Assembly (NCBI GenBank): GCA_036426205.1
Contig: CM071579.1
Span: 22,470,137 to 22,534,136, forward strand
Reading direction: 5' to 3'
Source: Ascaphus truei
Taxonomy: Eukaryota; Chordata; Amphibia; Anura; Ascaphidae
Length of the DNA: 64,000 nucleotides
The notes beneath the pieces are model-generated. The model did not search any database. It had not been told where the DNA came from and was given only the letters and a program-made list of their open reading frames with translations. A program made the position numbers and the translations under genes. The number at the start of each line of letters is the position of its first letter. Within the stretch, counting starts at the first letter, position 1. This document shows, piece by piece, positions 1 to 11,130 of this stretch.

Positions 1-2085
1 GGAGGGAGGACCCGTTGTGAGTGCTATGGAATTGTGGACTACGCAGAGCAGTGAGGCAATAGGGTCCGTTGCAGGTGCGACAGCCCTGGAGACCAGTTCC
101 TGTAGGGCACTGCATCGGAGAAGAACAGGGACAATCAATCACTATCACGGAAGGACCCTCTACCTAGACCTGCAGGGTTTTCACCCAGTTAGGAGGACCT
201 GTTAATGTGTTTCTTACTTGACACTTGTGGATCTTATTTTCCAATAATTCACTTTTGTTTAACACTGTTGTTCTGTTTGGGAATCAAATGGATCCCGGTT
301 TGTGTTGAGTCCTGTCTGTCCCGTGAAAGTGGCAGTGGCGAGTTTCAGGGTTTAAGGGCGTAGGTAGAGGATGTTAGAGTAAAGGGTTAGGGTCAACAAG
401 GGGGTTGGGTGTAGGGGAGGGGCCTTCTAGTTCTTACAGCTACGCCAGCTTATGCAGAGCACCTTCTTAGGGTTAGACCGCAGACATAGTTGGTAGAACA
501 CAGATATCCAGGTAGGACCTTTGTTTTTTTTATGCTCTAGTGTGTAAGCACCATTAAAGCCCTCGATTCTCTTATTGGTACAAATATTTCTCTTAACTAA
601 TGTTTGATATACATCATATTTCAGATGGTGGTCCAAACCACACCCCAAAAAGAAACAGACAATCAAAATCCTTTTTACACTTTCCTTCATCCCCCTTCCT
701 TTTTCGCTACTGAACATGTGTGTGTCTTTTATTTCTCAGTATGTGCCGGATCTTCTATGTCTCACGTACCTCTATTGATACACTCAATGTTTTTTTCTGC
801 TTCTTTCTCGGAGTAGAAGAGAGGTCCGTTAAATAGGGCTACTAATGTGCCGTACAACATAAAGAAGTCACAGTAAGTTATCGCATGTTTCCCTTGAGGT
901 TTATTCCGGTAATTGACGAAGCTAAATACATGCAAATAGCAACGGCCCCGTTCAGTGGATCCTTCAAAGCACAGCCGTAACGTGTGTGAAGTTCGCACCC
1001 TGCCCTCTGCTTTAGCGTCTAACTACATGGCGTGTTAAACAAGGCTACCAGAGGCGGCGCTACTCCCATTAGCGTACTTCCCATCTCGGACCTGAATAGG
1101 TGTTTATTAAAGTTAAAAAAAAGAGAAGGAATAGGAGAGGTTATTAATCAAAAAGCCCTTTCCTTTAAATAAACAACGGTTATGACAGTTAATTCATACC
1201 TCACCTGTGGTCTTATCACATTACGAGCCTGTAACAGACACGTGTGTAGTGCAGGATGTGAGTAACGCCGCCCTTTATCTATGAAGCCTAAACTAAGGTA
1301 CATTTAATCCCGGGCGGTAACTATGGCAGAGCTCTGGGGATTGCGCTGTTACAGGGATAAGACTCTGCATATTTTAGCACTAAAGTCCATTATAGTAATC
1401 ACAAAGCGCTCATACCGGTGAAAAACATCAATTAACACATTCGTTAGTGAGATGATGACGATCCCCTATTAGCACCTTATACGAGATGATAAAAGCAGTT
1501 CAATAATATGTTATTAGTGATTTAAACGGACTTCTGTGGGATCTATGCCCATTCTATTGTTTCCATCTTCCTCCAACTTTCTTTCTCTGCTCCTCTCGCA
1601 ACTCTCACTTATCTTCTTAGCTTCTCCCAGATTCTTCCCAACCCTGCAGCCACATTCTCGGCTGGGGCTGTTGTGCAGGAACCTTTGTTGAATAATTATT
1701 CACTCAGTTTGCGCAGTTTTGTGGCTTCTTGTGATGCAGGGTAGGGGGAATGTGTGTGCCTGTAAGCCGTGTCCCTTGAAAAATGGAAAACATAATCCAC
1801 TGGTGACATGATTTCCGGCGCTGAATATTGAAAAACAGCATACTACAAGTGATGTTTACAGGGATGGTGACGTCAACAACACAGATAAGCGCACAGAATA
1901 CTGTATCTGCCATCATAATAAAATGCAGCAGTGCAAGTTAGCATGTCACAAAAGTCACTCTCTGTCCTTATCCTTAACCGCTCCGCCTGATAGCGAGCTC
2001 CTGGGCAGTGGGAATATTCATTTTACAACCGGTCAGTGTGAAATATGTATGGGATGTAGGCATGTATATCTTTATTTATAAGCCC
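1..2085. other. Unassigned non-coding DNA
   Basis: I recognise no gene or element here. Open frames are short (at most about 100 codons), overlap on both strands and match no family I know. The first 350 bases are moderately GC-rich and could be the edge of an old retroelement. The rest, especially 1030-2050, is AT-rich and looks unique. Confidence 0.5.
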
Positions 2086-2262
2086 GGCCATTCATTACAT
2101 AGTGCTTACAGCAATATATGACATATGTCATAATCATAATAAATGACAACGTTAATACCAAATAACACATAATGGAAGACATGCGTTTCAGACATATAAA
2201 AGTGACGTTTAGGAAGAGGATCCCCGGTCCCCGAAGAGCGTACAATCTATATATACTGTTTT
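2086..2262 (+). repeat. Dispersed repeat family A, copy 1 (partial)
   Basis: This copy runs from a motif like acatagtgcttacag, through an AT-rich middle with dispersed ataa blocks, to ttaggaagagga and gagcgtacaatcta. The same ordered blocks occur at 2385-2650 and 9365-9660, so it is a dispersed repeat. I cannot assign a class; no coding frame or terminal repeat is visible. Confidence 0.6.
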
Positions 2263-2384
2263 CTTATTTCCAAGATGCAATTCCTTTCAAGGACCATGTG
2301 AAAAATAAACAAGGGTGTAGTGACCATGTTTTAAGTTAGATGTATATTGTGATGGATGTCGTCTATTATATAGAGCCATAATGT

Positions 2385-2650
2385 ACATAGCGCTTAGACA
2401 GTAGTTAATTAACAGTCTGATAATAAAATAAATAAATGATAATATAAATAACAGATCATCGGGAATAAGCGCGCAGACATAAAAAGTAACCGTAAGGAAG
2501 AGGGAGTCCCAGCCCCGAGGAGCTACAGTCTAATTGGTAGGGTTAGGTTTAGGGAAGAGAGGCGCGACAGAGCAGTAGGAGGGAGTTCTGGTAAGTGCGT
2601 CTGCAGGGGGCCAAGCTTTATGATACATGTGTCCAGTATTATCAACAGTT
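2385..2650 (+). repeat. Dispersed repeat family A, copy 2
   Basis: Ordered blocks shared with 9365-9660 include catagcgctta, cagatcat, aataagcgc, aggaagagggagtccc, gaggagctacagtctaattggta, ggagggagttctggtaagtg and gcagggggcca. The order and spacing are the same, with many small indels between copies. Class unknown: it could be a LINE or LTR fragment, but no protein match is visible. Confidence 0.7.
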
Positions 2651-3404
2651 GCCTTATTATAATGCTTTAAGCAAGTGTTGTCTTAAGGTGGCCCGGTTGA
2701 CACATTTTTTTTTACAAAAATTCAATAACACTGAAAAGTAGTTTGAAACCTTTCAGCGTTTTTGCTGTGAGTAGATACGTGCCGTGAAGCTGAGACATGG
2801 GAGGATATGAACAAACGTTATGCACCTTCTTAGGTTTCTGGGCCAATCATCTAATTTAGGGGGTGATGCTCAGGCACTACTGTAACCCTGTTACTGCCAC
2901 TTCTAGATAGATTAATGTGTGAGCAGCTATGGATCTGCTTCGATCCATGGCACCGAGGTGCCCCTCTGATAGGGACATTTGTGGGGTGTGCTTCCTACTC
3001 GCATGTGAACAGGATGGCTTCAACCTCGGGTTTATTGACCGTGGTGGGACCATATTCGTGAAGGTGCACTGTCCAGGTTTCTGAACCCAGTTACCCCTGC
3101 ATGTGCGTGAGAAAAACACTTTACTACCTATCAGATAACATGTAGGGTTCATTAACCCCTTAAGTGAATTTATAGTACATCCCATAAGGGGGGTTTACAC
3201 TGGAGAGAATCAATGACTAAATGTGTTTTTTTTTGCAAGGCTAGCATGTGGTTGAGCATTTTTGAGGTCGTGTGTTAACAAGGAAGCATTGTATAAACCT
3301 TTTTAAAAGAGCCGTCAAAATTTTTTTTGTACCAATTAAGTAGGATTTTTTTATTTTGAATCAGGCAAAGCATAAATGCACTAGTTTTTTGATGGCACCT
3401 GTGA
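2651..3404. other. Unassigned non-coding DNA
   Basis: I recognise nothing specific. There are homopolymer T runs near 2707 and 3227. Open frames are short and unsupported. Confidence 0.45.
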
Positions 3405-3570
3405 CCGTGAGGTGGTAGCCAGGCACATCATAATAAGGGCTATTGTGCCCGGCTGGCTACCTATGAACCATATTTGTGGGTGTTGAGAGTATCAGCTCTT
3501 GGACCCATTGGTTATGTACATGAAATGTATGCGATTGTGCACCAATAAAGAATTTATGTGGTTTTACCTT
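3405..3570 (+). repeat. Possible LTR-end fragment with polyadenylation signal
   Basis: The stretch contains two similar blocks, tagccaggcaca and ggctggctacct, around 3416-3463, then AATAAA at about 3544 followed by a T- and G-rich segment. This layout resembles the R-U5 part of a vertebrate LTR. I see no terminal repeat or target duplication, so the call is weak. Confidence 0.25.
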
Positions 3571-4479
3571 TCCTGGAGTGTCTGTGTTAACAAGTGGAAG
3601 ATTAACGGGCTATGAGTGTCAAAGGGGGGTTTTTGCTGTAAAAAGTGTTGTCCAATTGTGTCTAGCGAGATGGGGTACAGAGTGGCTGGCCACCCCAATA
3701 TGGACTCTCAGACAGTTCCATTGTGTTCTATCATACAGTGGGGATAAAAGCCAGAGAGGAAGTTGCAGTGTCAAACCATTTGGACAGGAGGGAAGAAGTA
3801 AAGTACCCACATCCTCAGATTCAATTGACGCTCTTTGAATTTTCCATTGGGCCCACCAGACTGTCGGGGCCTGCCACCAGGGTGGCATTGAGGGATTCAA
3901 TGGCAGAAGTGCCAAATTGAACGTGCCCATGGTAGCATGGCATCAGATTTCAAGGTAAAACGCTGTGCATCCTACCAGCTTGACTTCTGATTAGCTGCAG
4001 GAGATTTTTCTCACGCTCATAATAAGGGGAAGGCAGTAATTGTAAATGAAGTAAGTGCAGAGGTCTCCAAGTGTTCTCCAGGTGGTGTCCAGTGGTAAGT
4101 CTCCAGCAAGAAAAGGGCTGCTTCAGCGGAAGAAGTGCCCTGGTATATTTTCTGTCATTTTGACAACTGGGATCAGGTGATAGGATTCCCTGCAGCTAGG
4201 AGAGTGTGAGTTTAGGTTGTGTTAGGGTAACCCCAAATCCCAAGTAAGTGTTGCCTTTTTTGCTGTATTTTTTGTAACATGGTGTGTCTACCTACAGTAT
4301 CCTGGGAATAATGTACCAATGTATTTCATGAACTTGCTTTGCTCAATGCAGTATCCTGGTAAAAATGTTGAATTGGCCTTGGTATCTGTGACAGCCCCCG
4401 AATATCCCGTAAGAAACACAAGGCGAATAAAATAGAGGCCCGAGTCAGTTATGTGCAGTTTTGTTTAGAAGCAGCAAAT
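3571..4479. other. Unassigned non-coding DNA
   Basis: No recognisable gene or element. A phrase around a 'cagtatcctgg' block recurs at about 4297 and 4350, which suggests a small local duplication. Confidence 0.4.
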
Positions 4480-4860
4480 TAGTGGATTTGCGGGGGGGGT
4501 GTTCAAAGACAGGGCCGCCAATAGCTTTCCCACAGGCTAGGAGTTTCAACAGGTCTTGCGAGCCCAATCCTATTCCCCCAACCTATTCCAATGTAATCAC
4601 CCACCCCACGTGTCTAACCTCTACCCACCATCTATTCCTCACTAACTCTTATATAACCCTCTCATCTTCCTTCTTCTTACAAACCTTTTTATTCTCTCAC
4701 CGCTCCACCTAATCCATTAAACACCATATCAATCAATCACGCTCCCTCAACCCCCCCCTCACAATCATTCCCTCACATCCCATGCCACAACCCCAACAAT
4801 AACCCGCCCCAACAAAATTACATATCAACAAAAATATATACAAAAAAATGGGGGGGTGGG
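4480..4860. repeat. A/C-rich low-complexity stretch ending in a G run
   Basis: From about 4560 to 4850 the plus strand is nearly devoid of G and rich in C and A (ccaccc, ccctc, accacc). It ends abruptly in a run of G near 4850. No gene is visible. Confidence 0.6.
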
Positions 4861-5014
4861 GGGGTCGGGTTGCCCAGACGTGCATTTTTAGTTAAACTCT
4901 TATTTTGGTCACAGAAATTGTATTGTGATGTTTGTAATTAGAAATCAAAACAGGATTTCAATGCCAACAATGCCAACACACCCTGTTTGACTATTGTACT
5001 TCTAAGCATAGTAA

Positions 5015-5290
5015 CTGCTTGAATGCCGAGTGTGAGTGTGTTGTCTCTGTGCGACTTGTGTGTGGGTGTGTGTATGTGCGGTCTGTGTGCCGGTCGGTCT
5101 ATGTCTGGGGGGCTGGTCTGTCCTCTGTAAGTGTCTGGCGTCTCTGTGTGCGTATGTGTGCATGCCTCTTGTGTGTGTGTGTCTCTGTATGGAGTGTGAG
5201 CATGTGCAGCACATGTGTGTCTTGTGTGTGCATATCACTGTCTGCTGGGATGTGTATTTTGTGGTATGTCTGTGTGTAGGTGGTAATGTG
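5015..5290 (+). repeat. Degenerate TG-rich simple repeat
   Basis: This is about 270 bases of interrupted tgtgtg with tctgtgtg and tgtgtgc variants. The overlapping open frames on both strands (V/C-rich on plus, T/H-rich on minus) are by-products of the repeat. Confidence 0.85.
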
Positions 5291-6139
5291 TGTACCACGA
5301 CTGTGTGTGCCTGTCGCGCTTATTTACCGTGTGGTGCATGCCTGCAGACGGCCTCGGGAGCCTTGCTGTGAAGGATGCGGCCTGGCGGCGTCCTATGCCG
5401 TAAGTATTGTCGTAAGTGCGCCCCTACAGCGCAATTGCGAAGTATTCGCGATAGTGCGCCCCATCAGCCCAGCCTCTTGCGCAGTGCAGCCAGAGTCGGA
5501 GCCCTATCGGCAGGCACGCCCCCACGTGGCACCTACTGCACTACGTGCGTTCTACAATGATGACAAGGAAGACTTGGGAGGATGCGATCGGTAGTTTGGC
5601 CTCATCTGCCAAGAACGACGTTACTTACAGCATAACCTACTCCGTCTCCTGGAAAACGGATTGGTTGCCGCCAAAGAAGTTTCACTTCCAAGAGAGACAT
5701 GCCAAACAGAAGATACAAAAAAAATCCACACCCCTGAAACACATACAAATCCCCACCCAGTCCACCCCACGCATACATATGTAGCCCCTTTACCCGCACA
5801 CCTAAGGGAGATTTGTCTGTCTAACCAGTGTTTGTTTGTATTGTAGATGGTTGAAGATCCTGTGACAGGTTACAGGAGGGCGGGCCTCTCGCTGTTGGTG
5901 TGGGCATATCGGGGACAGGGGGTTGTACGAGTATCTTTGTTCATTGGTGTGCAGCGCATCCACGTCAGCGTGATCCTCTGGATTAGGAGGATTGGTGTCA
6001 AACTGACACTTTCTTTAGTCCAGCAAGTACAGTTGACATTGTTACACTTTGGGGTTTATCTGGGTTCCATGGTATTTTATTATAGGAATTGGTTAAGATT
6101 CTTACAGCAGGGTACACGTCCACCCTTTCGTGTGTACCC
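5291..6139. other. Unassigned, moderately GC-rich DNA
   Basis: It holds a 152-codon plus-strand frame (5847-6305) whose translation resembles no family I know and shows no domain motif. I treat it as chance. CpG density is raised at 5340-5540. No promoter or splice pattern is clear. Confidence 0.4.
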
Positions 6140-6480
6140 TTTAGAAGGTCACTTCAACGCTGTGATGCCCATCCAGAAGTGTCCTCACCTGCCATGGTGC
6201 TCCTCCTGTTATCCCCTGGTCGGGACCAGGGAAGTTGTTGCTCACTCTCAGGGGAGGAAGAGAAAGAGACACACCACTCTTTGGGGAGAGAGACAGTTTA
6301 TATAACCTGGGGTTTGGGGTTGGGCTTGTAATACCCTGCCTCATAACAGGGGCTAGGTCTGATACTGACAGGTGTGTAGACATCTGCATATGCTGGCCAT
6401 CCCACTCAGTACCTCCCTCATTGCTGACACTCTTTGGCTGTTGCTATGCCTGCCCTGTGGATACACTACTGCATCAATGG
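6140..6480 (-). repeat. Fragment of the same LTR family as 50706-51262
   Basis: From tttata at 6298 onward the order of blocks matches the LTR at 51111-51262: gggcttgtaa, ccataacagggc or a variant, ctaggtctgatactgacag, cagtacctccc, tgacact, and a final gcctgccc-tgta block. Both copies lie in the same orientation, with the LTR reading on the minus strand. Ends are blurred and no target duplication is visible, so this is an old fragment. Confidence 0.6.
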
Positions 6481-8700
6481 CGCAATAACAACTAGGCCCA
6501 TGAAGAAGTAATAGAACCCTTCGCCAGTGCCTGATTCTTATGCAGTACGTATACTGTTAGAGGACCAGAGGATTACGGTACAGCGGGAGCCTAGGCACAC
6601 ATACAAAAAATAACAACCCCAAAATACATACAAAAAACTCCTCACCCCCAATTATCGTGAACCCCTTCACCTTGGTGCACATCCCCCCCAAATATATAAG
6701 CAAAAAAAAGCCATTAATTAATATTGGGATGGTCTCAGGTGCCCTGGCTCTCCCCATTGTGCTGACACGGCCTCCTGTCGGGCTTCCACTATCCCAACGA
6801 TGTTTGGACCTCTCCTCACTGTTCCACGCGCGGGCTTCTCGCCCGCAGCTTCCCCACGTTGGCTTTCTATCATGCTGGTGTGTGCACCGCTGCACAGATG
6901 GCGCCTGCAGCACGGGACAGGAGGAACGGCCCACAGCTGGGGATGAGCCCGGGGTCCGTAAATTCGCTGGCCTGGCTGCCCGGATCCGCTTGTTGCCGCT
7001 CCCCCAGGCATGCTGTGCTATCACAAGCTGCAGGGACCTCCCGACGCGTCCCAGCACTGCGGGCCTCTGGTCTCATGCCAGCGTGCGCAGTAATATGGGC
7101 GACCAGATTACGCGTTCCACACTGATGTCAGAGAGGGCGCCGGAGCACCACAAGACCGTCAGATTGAATGGAAGTATGAGGGAGACTGGTAGGGCCGCTG
7201 CTGGGGAGAGATGGATCATGGCAGCAATGAGTAGAGGACCTAGCAGACCCTGTCACGGAAGCCCTGTAACAGATGCTCACACACGATGCGCTCCCATTTT
7301 CAAATGTGAACCCCACTGGTACCGCGTAAATAGACTACGGGGCAAACTATACTTGCCATGGAGAACGAATATCGGCCAACAGTCCAGCCTGGACTCGGGT
7401 GGTCTATAGACAGGGCGAGTGACATTCTATAAGGAGGTATAACATTGCAGATCCTATGGTGACCCCTGTTCCCAACTAGTGATTTTGTACTTTTTGGGCG
7501 AACATGTTATCATCCTTGGAACGTAGACGTCACAAATGGGTTGTCAGCTCCACGGAATCTACGTAGATAAGGAAATAAGCGACAGGTAGGGGTGGCAAGA
7601 TTTGGTGGCGGAGCTGGATGTAGGTGATTTAGTCCAGAGGTATTCACACTCCCGTCTTCAAAGGGCCAAGGTTCTAACAGTGTAGCACATGTGCCTGTAA
7701 AATTGGACTGCATGTTTCCTCTCTGTGCTGCAGTAGAGGCCTGGTAAAGTTATTGGGAAATTGCCAGCAGTAATCATGGGAGGTTTTGCCCTCACCACCC
7801 TGGTGAGGTTGAGGTGCCCTACTGGTGGAGGGGAGTTGGACCAACATAACTCTGAGTCCACCATTAGTGACTATCATATGCAGATGTTGCCCTGCCCCTG
7901 GAGTATAAGGCACCGCCCTGCTCATGTGGGTTAGTGGTTTGGAGTAGGAGCAGGTCTGCGGTGCGACATGGGGAGATCGAGGGTGCTAGTGCCCCATGCG
8001 TAAACTATTTCTTTTACCGATACTTGATAAATCATGCTATCAAGTTTTTTGTGAACGCCATACGTGTCACAGGGACACTGGCACAGGGTGATATCATGAG
8101 GGGAGCAGGGGATCCCGACTCCATTTGGAGGGTTTGTACCTTTGAAGGGATCACGCGCCGAGATGTGACGGCTGATTCAATCCACCGCGAGTGGGGCAGC
8201 TAGCCCATACGAGCAACTACAATAAAGATGCCAAGTTCAACAAATTCCTATGCTTATTGTGTGGGTGTTGTGTGCACCAGTTCTTGCACAGGAGATCCTG
8301 ATGAACGGTGGAGGCGCGCACTGGATCTTAGGTAGGACATCATGCCACACTAATCAGATACGTCGTGTTGGCATTCCACCACAACGACTCTCATGCGGGG
8401 AGACTTTGGACACTCAGGAGTCCATGGTGCAACCGGGTTGCACCACCAGACGACGACCATTTGTAAGGTGGTGGTTAGACCAACAGGGGCCATATTGAGC
8501 TGGGTGGGTCAGGCCAGTGTCAGGAAAAATCCGTACAAAAGTATTTATCCCGGCGTAAGCAGCAGGGGCTTGACAATCAGTGGTCGAAGTCTACGACTGA
8601 TGGAAGCAGGAATTCCTTAAAATCTAGATCGTGTTGGTGGCCCATGATGGCACTGGAGTGTGGTTCATTCCGGTTTAGACCCATCAGGCACTTTTATTGC
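6481..8700. other. Unassigned DNA with a CpG-rich block
   Basis: The segment 6720-7130 is CpG-rich (for example cacgcgcgggc, cccgacgcgtccc) and open in several frames at once, the longest being 250 codons on plus. No frame shows a domain or codon pattern I can defend; GC-rich DNA has few stop codons. It may be a CpG island or the inside of an old retroelement. The rest (7140-8700) shows nothing recognisable. Confidence 0.4.
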
Positions 8701-9364
8701 ACTTCAATAGTTATTCAATCAATTACTCTGTAAGGTTGCACCTTCTAGCACCACAAAATCTGTGTCTTATTAGGCATAGCACGATAAGTACTAAGTTAAC
8801 ATCCTAGGCACACCATCCCAATCATTTGATGCATGGACAAGATTTCTTCATGGATTTTAAACAGAAACCCAGAGACGAGGAGAGAGAGACGACTAGCAGC
8901 ATCATGACTTTAGTTGACAGATATAGTACATCTTTATATTAAAGTGTTCAGATCAAATTCAAACATAAGACACGCCATGAGATGAGCAAGTAACAATGAA
9001 CAAAAAAGTTCCTAGTTTCAGTATACAGGGAGGTTACAGAGGGTTTTTGGCAGGTTTTCTCTTTATCGGTAATGACAGGCTGGTAGTAGAGAGATGAGAT
9101 GTACGGTATGAGGGAGGTATTATACAAAATCCGACGGCAGAGGAACTATTACAGACGCCCCCCATGGAAAGGAGATTAGAGTCTGAAGATCACTGCAGGA
9201 GTCTTTAGGGGACATGGGTTAACACTGTACAGCACTCGATGAGCTGACTCAGACTCTGGAGTTTGCCAGTCGGTAGGTGTTAGGACCCACAGAGGGGCTT
9301 TCGACCACCAGGGAAGCTGCGTTTGTTAGCGGCTGAAACAAACTTTGTATCTGTCTTGTTATGC
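8701..9364. other. Unassigned non-coding DNA
   Basis: No gene, repeat or RNA feature recognised. Codon-scale open frames are absent. Confidence 0.45.
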
Positions 9365-9660
9365 TCTTGATTTATTAGCGCCATATAAATGTACATAGCG
9401 TCTTCACAGTAGTTAGTAATTACAATCATATAAAATAACAAACAATATAAAAACAGATCATGGGATAAGCGCTTCAGACCAGTAAGTGTGTAAAATTTAG
9501 GAAGAGGGAGTCCCTGGCTTCTGAGGATCTACAGTCTAATTGGTATGGGTAGTGCGTACTGCAGAACGTTACAGCGACAGTCGGAGGGAGTTCTGGTAAG
9601 TGTAGTTGCAGGGGGCCACGCTTTTATGGGTCATGTTTCAGAATATCCACCAGTGCTAGT
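9365..9660 (+). repeat. Dispersed repeat family A, copy 3
   Basis: Blocks shared with 2385-2650 in the same order include tgtacatagcg, cagtagttag, cagatcat, aataagcgctt or a variant, aggaagagggagtccc, gaggatctacagtctaattgg, ggagggagttctggtaagtg and gcagggggcca. A G/A-rich stretch to about 10400 may belong to a longer version of the element, but the other copies do not extend that far. Confidence 0.7.
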
Positions 9661-11130
9661 TCATATGCTCTTTCTTTTAAGCAGGTATGTGTCCTAAGGT
9701 GGGTCTTAAGGTGGATTACGAGTGAGGGTGATGTCGGGTATTGTAGGGGGAAGGGCAATTCCAGACGTGTTGTTGAATGTGGGGAAGACAGAATATGAGC
9801 AAAGTTTTAAGGCGGGAGGAGAGGGCTTTAGATACAAAGGGCGGTAGAGAGATAGTACATCCTTGAGAAGAACGCAAGAGTCAGGATGGCTGCTAGCGAG
9901 AAGATGAACTTAGGGTCTGGAGATGTAAGGAGGGCAGAAGAGTGTTTAAGGCTTTACAACGTGAGGAGGAGGAATGATGTGGTGAGGATGGGGATTATGA
10001 GGAGGAAGCCAGGAGAGGGATTTCAGCCAGGGTGCGAGTGCTGAGACTGAGGGTTAGGATAAGAGTCGAGTGACTTGGCACGCCGAGTTTTTAGGATCGT
10101 AGATTGTAGGGGGAGACAGGTGAAGAGGCGCCCAGGGAAGGTCGGCACAGAGGAGGTTACAGTAATCAAGATGCGGATGACGAAGGAGGGTCTGAGTCAG
10201 AGTTTCTAGCAGTCGAGCAAACAGAGGAAAGGGCGTATCTTTGTGAATTGCGGGAGGGAAGAAAACGCGGCAGGTTTTAGAAATGTTTTGAATATGAGAG
10301 TCGTAGACCGAATGAGAGAGAGGAGTAGCAGAGTGGACCCATAGGCAGGTGGCTTGGGCTACGGGGAATGATCGTATTTCAATAGAAAGGAGATAGTGGA
10401 TAAATTGACCGCTCTTACTTATGCAGACAGATAAACAGATAAAATTTAACTACGTAATTTGTCACTAATTGTGAGGTGTGAAGCCGTTGGGGGCTGTTTG
10501 CTTCTTCTGTTTACCTCTCGTCTTTATTCAGAGGATCCTCCATGCATTAGACACATTTTACTCACAGAAATGAGAAGTTGAGGACGATTTGTTGGAGCAG
10601 ATGATTGTAAGAATGCACTTGGTTGTCTTAGGGGTCCTGGATTATAGTAGCGCGCCAGTGTGCGTCTGCGTGACAAAGAACAGTAAATCTAGAGGGTGCG
10701 CCATGATGCCGCAGCTTGGGACAGCCGACGACTAACGCGCTAATGGCCCCGGCTTACGGCAGTCATTTCAGAAGAGGAACCAAGACAAAAAAGTTCTCTG
10801 CGCCATCGGGCGCTGCCACGGTACCTGTTTTTAGAAACCATGCGAGCGAATGCAGAAACCGTTTGTGACTGGTTACGGAAAGTCTGATACTTTTGGTCTG
10901 GACAGTTGGTGTATAAGTACTTTTTTTATTATCATCAGATACATACATCTGATAAATACTACCTGACAGTCAACGTGAATTTGGTGAGGTTTATAAAGAA
11001 GATGCCTGTGTTGTGACATCGAGAGTGCAAGGCCATGCACAGCCGGCACGTCATGACAATGTGGATGGAATTGGGACAAAACAATGAGTAAAAACATTTA
11101 TTATTAAATATTAAAAGCACTTTAACATGA
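9661..11130. other. Unassigned DNA, purine-rich on plus
   Basis: From 9700 to 10340 the plus strand is rich in gag, agg and gaag blocks without a clean period. From 10480 to 11130 it is ordinary AT-rich sequence. No gene recognised. Confidence 0.4.

Noticed and set aside
6657..7409. A 250-codon plus frame
   Set aside because: GC-rich DNA has few stops; several overlapping frames are equally long, and no motif is recognisable.
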